A stretch of 64,000 bases of DNA from Limonium bicolor (lineage: Eukaryota; Streptophyta; Magnoliopsida; Caryophyllales; Plumbaginaceae): contig CM041776.1 of NCBI GenBank assembly GCA_023374045.1, positions 124,649,733 to 124,713,732 of the forward strand, read 5' to 3'. Made by a program: the position numbers and the translations under genes. Every line of letters starts with the position of its first letter. Within the stretch, counting starts at the first letter, position 1. Below are positions 56,663-64,000 of the stretch, in pieces. The notes under the pieces are model-generated. The model worked only from the letters and a program-made list of their open reading frames with translations. It made no database searches and was not told where the DNA came from.

Positions 56663-57401
56663 AAGAGGAGAGGAAGACTTCATTCCTCTCGAGGGTTCGA
56701 TTCCCACCTCTTTTAAGTACAGGATCTAACTACGCCATCTTCTGGGGGACTAATTACCCACATTTCTTTTAACGAGGTCACTATACCTTCACTATATTGA
56801 CATACTCTTATACATCTGTCAGTCCCACTGTGTGGACCTGACTAATATCAAATGATTACAATCCATCTAACTTGACCTTCTGAAGTCTTGTTCTATCTGA
56901 CGTTGTTGTCCTTGTATGGATGCTTGTTATTATCATGTTATGATGCTTATTTACAGCTTTATTAAAAAAATGACTTGCATGTATTCGACAAAATAGTTGG
57001 TGTGGCTCAGTAGCTTGTGGGCTGCACATTTTTCATACCGGCAAATTATTTTGCTGAGCCATTTCACGGCTAAACAATTCCAGGTACCTGAAGAATGAAG
57101 AGATTACCCGACCGAGTGTAGGCGGGGTAGAATTAAGACAGGGGACTGTTATCACCGGAATCATTTTACAAGTATTGTACTTTTATTATTATCTTTTGTT
57201 GTTTTAAGTGGTTTGTATTCAGCGCTCAGACCGTAGCATTTGTAAGATTATTTTGGAGTTAGCCTTGTTAGTCACATGGGTGACTAGCGGCGTTGTAGCA
57301 CCACCCGTTGTTATGTATATATTTTCCGTGCATTTCCAGTTATCTTTGGGAGCCATCGTTGTACAGGTTATTGGATTTCGGGTTGGGGTGTTACAAAAAA
57401 G

Positions 57402-57413
57402 TGGTATCAGAGC
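57402..57413 (+). other. Primer-binding site, element D
   Basis: TGGTATCAGAGC is a perfect initiator tRNA-Met-type primer site. TCAGAGCG (57407-57414) pairs with CGCTCTGA (57421-57428) around a six-base loop, the same arrangement as in elements A, B and C. Confidence 0.92.
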
Positions 57414-57428
57414 GTAGTTGCGCTCTGA

Positions 57429-57734
57429 GTACTGGGTACAACCAAAATTAGCCTTGGGATACAGGGTGTGTGATAGAACAGTGAGGATTAGAAAGTCAGT
57501 TTTTACTTGGTCCGCTGAAGGGCGTTAATTACTGTTCAACCTTACAGTAACTACAAACTATGACCTGCCTAAATAACGGGCAGATGTCATGAAAAGGAAT
57601 ACATAAATTAAAACAAAAACTTAAGACTACCTGAACAGGCGAAAGGGTTTGTTGAAGACCGTACGACGCCAACTGTCATTTACACGGGAGCTGACGACGA
57701 ATAACAGTGACGCTATACTGATGACAACCTGAGA
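57429..57734 (+). mobile_element. Leader of element D, cut by LTR IV
   Basis: About 300 bp of leader with a GAGTACTGGGTAC start loosely related to the other leaders. It is interrupted at 57734 by LTR IV; the base string TGAGA (57730-57734) is the expected target duplication. No coding sequence is visible. Confidence 0.65.
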
Positions 57735-58120
57735 TGTAACACCCCATCCAAAGCTAATCGTGGTTATCGCAAAACTGAACACTTAATCGAATTCGTCGTA
57801 GCGGAAATAATAGACACCTGGACCTTGCCACGGTCTGATCGTTAGAATATACCGGCCTTATCAATTACAACACTTATCCAAAATAAATGACCAACCCAAA
57901 ACATCACCATCCAAAATACCACAACCAACCGAGTACAAGTAGCTAAGTCATAATCACAACTTATCATTAATTAATATAGTAAAATGAAGGTCGCTGGTTC
58001 TTAGCCATTCGGCGGTGCCAGGCGCAACCCGAACTCAAAATAAACATCTCATCCTAAGTCTAACGCTCTACTCTCGTAGTGCGTCCTCATGGGTCTCTTA
58101 CCTACAAATGTAAAAACAGC

Positions 58121-58146
58121 CCCCAAAGGGGTCAGCACGAATGCTG
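58121..58146 (-). other. Double hairpin with TTCG loop, LTR IV
   Basis: In the sense strand CAGCA and TGCTG enclose TTCG (UUCG in RNA), followed by CCCC/GGGG around a three-base loop. LTR V has the same pair at 61354-61381. Confidence 0.5.
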
Positions 58147-59220
58147 GTACCCTCTCATGGCCCCCAATAACGGGGCTACGACGACTAATTGTCGATAGCA
58201 TGGAATTGATTACATACACAATCATGATATGAAGTGCAATAACAATAACCACAGATGAACATATATAGTTCGCAAACAATGAACGACTCAAGCGTTCCCT
58301 TATCAAGTGGGTTAGTACCCCCTCCTTAGTCCTCATTTCCTTATATCTCAGTTCCTTACCTTACCTTAATCTAATCTCAGCTTAGTCTCAGTATACAAAC
58401 CGTTCCTGGAAGGGATTGGTTGTAGCTTAATTCGAACCTGGGATTTAGGTGATCCCACCGCACCATCTTAATGCCACCTACTCTGGACGGGAGTCCAGCG
58501 TAGCTGAGCCGGCAACCGGCCCTAGGCTACAAGTCCGAAGACAAGTCCTTAAGCGGAGGCGGATCTGATTCAGATACCGTCCCCTTTTTCCTAGCATGCA
58601 TGACCGGAGATAGGTCCCGGTTTCCTCACTCAAGTTCCTGTTAGTAGAAATCTTATCATGTGCTAGCTAAGCCTTATCGGGCATTAACCAACAAACCACC
58701 AAACTTAACTCTTATTCTTACTCGTAGGCACTAAACTTAGTTAGTAACAATCTAAAGTCTCGGGGTTAGTGTAAAGATAACACATACACAACGAGAACAA
58801 ATATAACCGGTTGCATGCTTTATCTTGTTTAGTCATAGCAATTAAACAGATAGCACACAAGCCGAGGGACACCTCGTTAGCAAGCAGGTCACAAGAAAGA
58901 TTGTACCGTTCACCGTCGACGATCGTTTGGTTTATCTCCTTCCAAGTCCCAATTCACAATCCTAAAACATTGATTCATGTTTAGGCCATTAGTTATTTGC
59001 ACCTTACTTAACTCACTTAATCCCTATAAAAATTCCCGATGAATATCCTCTTAAGTCCATACCACTTAACTTATAAACTTAACTTAGACATTAAGGTTCT
59101 TATTATCTTAACTTGATTCCTTAAGTTCTTAGGGTACTAATCACTACCACCCTACCAAGAGTATACCTTATTACCAATTACCATCATAGAATTCAAAATT
59201 TCTTTTTTTTGTTAAGGGTC

Positions 59221-59541
59221 GTCCGCCCACCGTCCGACCCACCCTCTGGGTCGGACCCTTCCAGTAACTTCCGGGTTTGAAAAACTCTACATGTCCGACC
59301 CACGTCCGACCCAACCATCTGGGTCGGACCATTCCAGAATTTTTCGTCATTCTAAACCTTCCATGTCCGACCCATGTCCGACCCACCTTATGGGTCGGAC
59401 CATTCCAGAAATTTAACGCCCTCAAAAACTCACCGTCCGACCCATGTCCGACCCAAGTCCTCTGGTGACCATTCCAGAACCTTCCCTGGCGTTAAACAGA
59501 GGCCGTCCGACCCAAACTTGGGTCGGACCCCTGGGTCGGAC
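59221..59541. repeat. Hairpin minisatellite, LTR IV
   Basis: About five units of roughly 70 bp have GTCCGACCCA and TGGGTCGGAC arms with variable centres, separated by CCATTCCAG-type spacers. The spacer is shared with the arrays in element B, while the stem sequence is different. The array is about 1.5-1.8 kb from the LTR 3' end. Confidence 0.85.
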
Positions 59542-61638
59542 GCCTCCAGACATGCCCAAACATTGCCAAATCCTTACCAAACTTTTCTCCAGCCATCCAA
59601 TGTGTTCTAACATCATTAGACCTTAAACTCATCTTAAACCATCCTCCAAATTCATTCCCAATCCTTACACAATCACAACAACACTAACACTAACACTTAT
59701 TTCTTTCCTACATTTCAACATTCCTTTCACCTAGAACTTCTACTAACCAAAAGTCCCTCTTATGAATTTGACCACACCATATACACCACTTGCATCTCTC
59801 TTACACTTCCAAGGTTTTCCTTAAAATCCTAAACTCTAGTTTCAATCAAATCATCTCAAGGTTTCACACTCAAGCACATCAAACTTACCAAGGTTTCCTA
59901 GACTTCTTTTATCAACACTTACCTAAGTCCTAAATACCCAAATACACCCTTTTGATTTCTAAATCCTTCATAGTGATGTATAAGACATTATAAGTCATTA
60001 AGATACCTTAATCTCACCCTTTTTCATCAAGGACAACCTCTAGAAACTTCCTAGTACTTCCTTAGTCATTAAATCCTTAGAAAACATCTTAAACACTTAA
60101 GTTCTTTAAAATTTGCCATGGGTTCTCTAGATATAGTATCACATAACACTTGGTTTTTCCAATCAAACAACCAATATCACTCAATTTCTCATCACAACAC
60201 CTTAACATACAATTTTACACCAAAACATACACCATATCATCATATAGTGCACAAACTAAACGCTTGGCACTTAGGCCTTGTAAATGACAATAATCTTAAC
60301 CACTGAATCTCCAAATATTTGCCTTTAACCTGCGATACACACAACAAGGCTCCCATTGAATAAAATGCTTCTTGTAATTCACCTTGATATTCTTAAACTA
60401 TCTCTTTTCCTTCATTTGCTCCTTAGTCACAAGTTCACAATCATGATCATTGTTTCTCCTAGGTCATATGTAACCCTTTTCTAAATGAAACTCTAAACTA
60501 AACTCATCACATATCTAAATCCCATTCCCTTAAACAATAAAACACCTTAAGGTAAGTAATTTACCTTGTTCTTTTACAGCTTTAAAAGCTTTCTTCCTTA
60601 GGTTTTTCCTTGCTCAATCTCGGTCACCAATGTATATCTCCTTGCCAATGTTCTAACAATATCCAATGACTCCAATGAGTACTAGATAATACATTAACCC
60701 TAAGGAACAAACACTAGGTTAAAAAAAATGTTCTAAGGCATTGAATTGATTGTTTTACCTTAGTTTTCTCAAGACAAGCTTGGATATGAAGCAAGAAGAA
60801 AAGAAGGACCTCCTTTATCCCTTGAAGAGTAGAAACAAGCTAGGACAAGGCATAAACATGGAGTCCCATGAGTGCAAATTTTCGGACAAGGAAAGAAATG
60901 ATGGAAACCTAGATTTTCTTATACTTTCTTTACCTTAAGAGAATGGAGAAGCCAATGGAGTCTCCAAACTTGAATTTCCTCCTTAATGGTGGTTTGGCTT
61001 GGCACCAAATCAAAGCTCTTGGAGTTTTGAAAGGATAGAATGTGAACACCCAACTCAATCCAGATGTGGTCTCGTAACTTAACAGTATATATATAAACAT
61101 GTCACAGCGGAATTCTTTACAATCCAGGACCTTGCCACGGTCTGACTACAGAATATACGAACATTAGTACAGAACAACCTTAACCAAAACTATTCTTCTT
61201 ACAATCCTCTCAACAAACCTATACATCTTACTAACTCAATTGCCATACGAGTGTACATGCACAACTCGTAGGTCACACTTAATCCTTAACACTTGTATCC
61301 TCTTCTTACTCTTGCGACGGCCGCTTCCTGATGTACCTGTGTAGTAAAAACAGCCCCCAAAGGGGGTCAGCACGAATGCTGGTACGATCCCCTCATGGCC
61401 CCAAGCTAACGTGGCGAGACGACTAATTGTCGATAGCATGGAGGTGATTAGATGCACAATATAATAGTAAGTGCAGTAAACAACAACTCAGATATGAACA
61501 ATCAAGTTCACACAACGAACGACTTAAATGCGTTCCCTTAATTAGAGAGTTAATTATTTAACTCCTTAAGTAATGTTCCCTTAATCTTAGTCCAACCTTA
61601 TCTCACCTCAATCTTAGTCTTATCTTAATCTTAGAAAC

Positions 61639-61858
61639 AACCATCCTTTAATAAGGAGTGGATGTCACTTATCTTAATCTTAATTATACAAACCATCCTT
61701 TAAAGAGGAATGGTTGCAACTCATCTTAACCTTACTTAATTTAAACTTAACATACAAACCATCCTTTAAAAGGAATGGTTGCAACTTATCTAACCTTACC
61801 TTAATCTTAAAACTTACTTAATCTCAATATACAAACCGTTCCTGGAAGGGAATGGTTG
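61639..61858. repeat. Four-copy hairpin repeat, LTR V
   Basis: Copies at 61639, 61691, 61757 and 61834 read AACCATCCTTTAA..AAGG.ATGGTT or AACCGTTCCTGG..GGGAATGGTT and each can fold on itself. LTR IV has a single equivalent at about 58399-58424. Confidence 0.75.
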
Positions 61859-62578
61859 TAGCTGAGCCGGCAACCGGCCCTAGGCTACAAGTCCGAAGAC
61901 AAGTCCTTAAGCGTAAGTCGAATCTGCTATAGATACCGACCCCCTTTCCTTAGCATGCATGACCGGAGATCGGTCCGGGTTTCCTCACTCAAGTTCCAGT
62001 TAGTGGTCATCTCAAACATGTTTGTTGGTAACCCCTTTCGGTTCATATCGTCCCTTATTAGGGGGCGTTCCTTAGTCTCACTCAATATCTTACTAAACAT
62101 TGGTTAGTAAGTTCTCAGGTATGTTGTGTTAGTTTCAAACATCACACAACAATACAATCATTAATATACTCCGGTTGCATGCTTTATCTTGTTTAGTGAG
62201 CACACAAAAACAAATAGCACACAAGCCGAGGGACACCTCGTTAGCAAGCAGGTCACAAGAGAACTGTACCGTTCACCGTTGGTCGTTCGGCTGCTTACTC
62301 TCTTCCGGAGTCCAAACTCCCAAGTCCTAAAACATTCATTCAGTTTTAGGTTGTTAATCACTTAACTTAATCAACTTACTTAACGCTTAATGATCCCCAC
62401 CTAACACCTCTTAAGTCTTACAACTTAATCTTACAAACTTAATCTTAAACTTTTAAGCTTATCTTAACTTAATCCCTTAGGTCTTTATACCTCTAATCAT
62501 CATTGCCCCCTTAATGGGGTACCATTAATACCATTAAACTCTCTTAGGGTTTCTTTTTTTTTTTTCTTTTTTTTTATG

Positions 62579-62697
62579 GTCCGACCGACCCACGACCGAC
62601 CCACCCCTGGGTAGGTCGGCTGCAGAGAACATCCAACTTCACAGTTTCAGCCCGACCGACCCAGACTGGGGTCGGTCCCCTAGGTAGGTCGGCTGCA
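62579..62697. repeat. Two-unit hairpin repeat, LTR V
   Basis: Two units with CCGACCGACCCA and GGGTAGGTCGG arms share the end GGTCGGCTGCAGA. They lie 1.54 kb from the LTR 3' end, in the same position as the arrays of LTR IV and element B. Confidence 0.75.
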
Positions 62698-63141
62698 GAA
62701 CTTCCCATACATTGTCAAACCTTCTCCAAATTTTTCCTCAAGCCTCCTATTGTGTTCTAACATCATTTGGCACATCAAACACACCTTATAACCTCCACCA
62801 AACTCATTAAAACAAATTCCAAAGATCTTCTCAAACATTTGCTCAATTCTTACAAACACTCCTAACCTTATCATATAATTCCTTACATTACCAACTTGTA
62901 TCTTTACCAGAACTTCAACCAACCCAAGTGTTCCCTCCTTAATAGTTTGGGCACTTCATAAACATTATTTTCCATCTTCAGTTCATTTACCAAAACTTCC
63001 TCAAGTCATCTTACGTAACCATGCACAAATTCCTCTCTTTTCCATTTGTTACTCATCATTCCTAAATTCTTGGGCATACCTAAACATTTCTTGTCATCCT
63101 CTTAGCACCTTAACCTTGTTCTTCTTTACCTTAACTATACT

Positions 63142-64000
63142 TGAAATACCCCAAACTTAGATATGGTGTTTAAATGATAAACTAAGATATAAGGAGGCTA
63201 AATAATGCCTTAGAAACATTAAGAAACATTTCTAATCAAAGAAAATATAAGGAAACACCAAAAGAGCAGTTTAAGCAAAAACGTGCTCTAAGCTTGGAGA
63301 GACATGGGAGAGTACCCAAATATTGTTCTAAGACCTTAGTAATATCCTAATGGTCATTTTAAATCAATTACCAAAGAAAACCAAGCTTGAAAACAAGTTA
63401 AAACACAAAATGTGCTTTAAGGAGTCTTAAAGCACGTTTTTGAAAAATTGTCTTGTAAATGAGTTTTGAATGGCTAAATGTCCATCATTACTCTTTAATT
63501 AACATGTGTACTATATAGTATCACATTTGGAAGTCTATATCAATGGGAAATCAAAAATTTCACAACAATGTGCCTTGTTTTGGTGAATAGTGAATTAATT
63601 AAGCTAGTTTATAACATAAGTCTATATAAGTGAGACATTTGGTCAACAAAGACTTAAGTACCCTCATTATTAAAAGGGGGCCGGTTTCTTAGGAGGTGAG
63701 TCACCACCTTCATGAGTTATTAAGCAATTAAGAAAGCAAATAAGACTTATAAAGCATAAAGTACTATTTACCTTTTAACATAAATATCACATTTTACTTA
63801 CCTCTCTCCTCATCTCCTCATTTCTTCTTGTTTCACACGGTTTCTTCAAGCTCTCTCCCTTCTCCATTAACGTGAAGAACAACTCCATGCTAGCTCCATC
63901 TAGCTTTGCCCACATCTTGCTCATTTTAGCTCCAAATCCAAAACAAAATACATATTCTTCTTAGTTAGCTCAAGCTCCTTCTTTCTATCTTTTCAAAACT
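63142..64000 (+). mobile_element. LTR VI, 5' start (plus strand), runs off the window
   Basis: The LTR begins TGAAATACCCCAAAC and continues with ..GCCTTAGAAACATTA and AACGTGCTCTAAGC, as in solo LTR I (from 3482). It inserted into LTR V in the opposite orientation. TTATAAAG (63747-63754) followed by a CT-rich tract (63785-63865) may be its promoter region. Confidence 0.82.

Larger units (their letters stand above)
51578..57395 (+). mobile_element. 5' LTR of element D (5.82 kb)
   Basis: The LTR starts TGAAATACCTC and ends GGGGTGTTACA, six bases before a canonical primer-binding site. The expected target duplication is GTAGT (51573-51577). The 3' module has the CGGCAAA/TTTGCTG hairpin (57039-57056), a CCAGGTAC block (about 57081), the GTGG-type hairpin with an ATGG loop (57267-57288) and TTTTCCG near the end. 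A 51-bp direct repeat lies at about 56572-56662. Long AT-rich stretches (54300-56000) are otherwise featureless apart from a ~255-bp-spaced repeat with hairpins. Short frames at 56178-56772 are not convincing genes. Confidence 0.88.
57735..61040 (-). mobile_element. LTR IV (3' portion), minus strand
   Basis: It begins TGTAACACCCC with no primer-binding site on the left, so it is a solo LTR or the 3' LTR of a minus-strand element. It carries GACCTTGCCACGGTC (about 57823-57837), the TTCG-loop hairpin and CCCC/GGGG hairpin (58121-58146), a CGAC/GTCG hairpin, and the TGGGAT/ATCCCA and CTGGAC/GTCCAG hairpins (about 58439-58500). A hairpin array lies at 59221-59541. It is interrupted at 61040 by LTR V. 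Frames at 59171-59626 are the repeat array in translation. Confidence 0.82.
61041..63141 (-). mobile_element. LTR V (3' portion), minus strand
   Basis: It starts TGTGAACACCC, a variant of the family end, and runs parallel to LTR IV: GACCTTGCCACGGTC (about 61129-61143), the TTCG-loop double hairpin (61354-61381), the GAGCCGGCAACCGGC block, and the TTGCATGCTTTATCTTGTTTA block. It differs in having four copies of a hairpin repeat (61639-61858) where LTR IV has one. A short array lies at 62579-62697. LTR VI interrupts it at 63141. The sequence TAGAA (61036-61040) is the expected target duplication. Confidence 0.78.

Noticed and set aside
59171..59626. Overlapping frames on both strands in LTR IV
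   Set aside because: All are the GTCCGACCCA array in translation.

Overview
The window is repeat-rich nuclear DNA of a flowering plant with a large genome. The evidence is an Athila-type Ty3/Gypsy retrotransposon with its typical tRNA-Asp-type primer-binding site, a CACTA DNA transposon with subterminal repeats, and many copies of a non-autonomous LTR retroelement family with LTRs of 4-6 kb. I see no host gene that I would call functional. The species cannot be read from the sequence.

Layout. 1-8047: a minus-strand LTR element (element A: 3' LTR end, 0.69-kb internal stub, 5' LTR) whose 5' LTR is split by a 4.36-kb solo LTR (3482-7842, target duplication TATAT). A tRNA-like SINE remnant lies just to its right. 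About 8500-14323: a plus-strand LTR with a long diverged array of ~190-bp tandem repeats, followed by a primer-binding site and leader (element C). 15414 to beyond 51577: a plus-strand Athila-like element holding gag and a FYAN-type 3' ORF but no pol. It is split by a 5.47-kb solo LTR (16141-21609, ATTAC), by a complete 23.2-kb minus-strand element (element B, 23491-46660, TCTAC), and by a further LTR element in its 3' LTR (element D, from 51578). Element B in turn carries a 4.02-kb solo LTR (29345-33364, TTATC) and a 5.0-kb CACTA transposon (40171-45172, CAA). 57735-64000: three more LTRs of the same broad family, each inserted into the previous one, running off the window.

The coding remains are an Athila gag split by element B and carrying two stops, a FYAN-domain retroelement ORF with an early TGA, a TAG and a frameshift, and a possible captured LRR exon in the CACTA element. 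The internal regions of elements A, B, C and D show no recognisable gag or pol, so these elements look like LARD-type derivatives that would need proteins from another element.

The most unusual signal is RNA-like secondary structure kept across copies that differ in primary sequence. It includes a hairpin that takes in the primer-binding site, a second leader hairpin, a double hairpin plus a GTGG-loop hairpin near the 3' end of the LTRs, and tandem arrays of hairpin units in roughly the same LTR position but with different sequence in different copies. Several stems show paired changes. This was found by eye and needs alignment-based testing.
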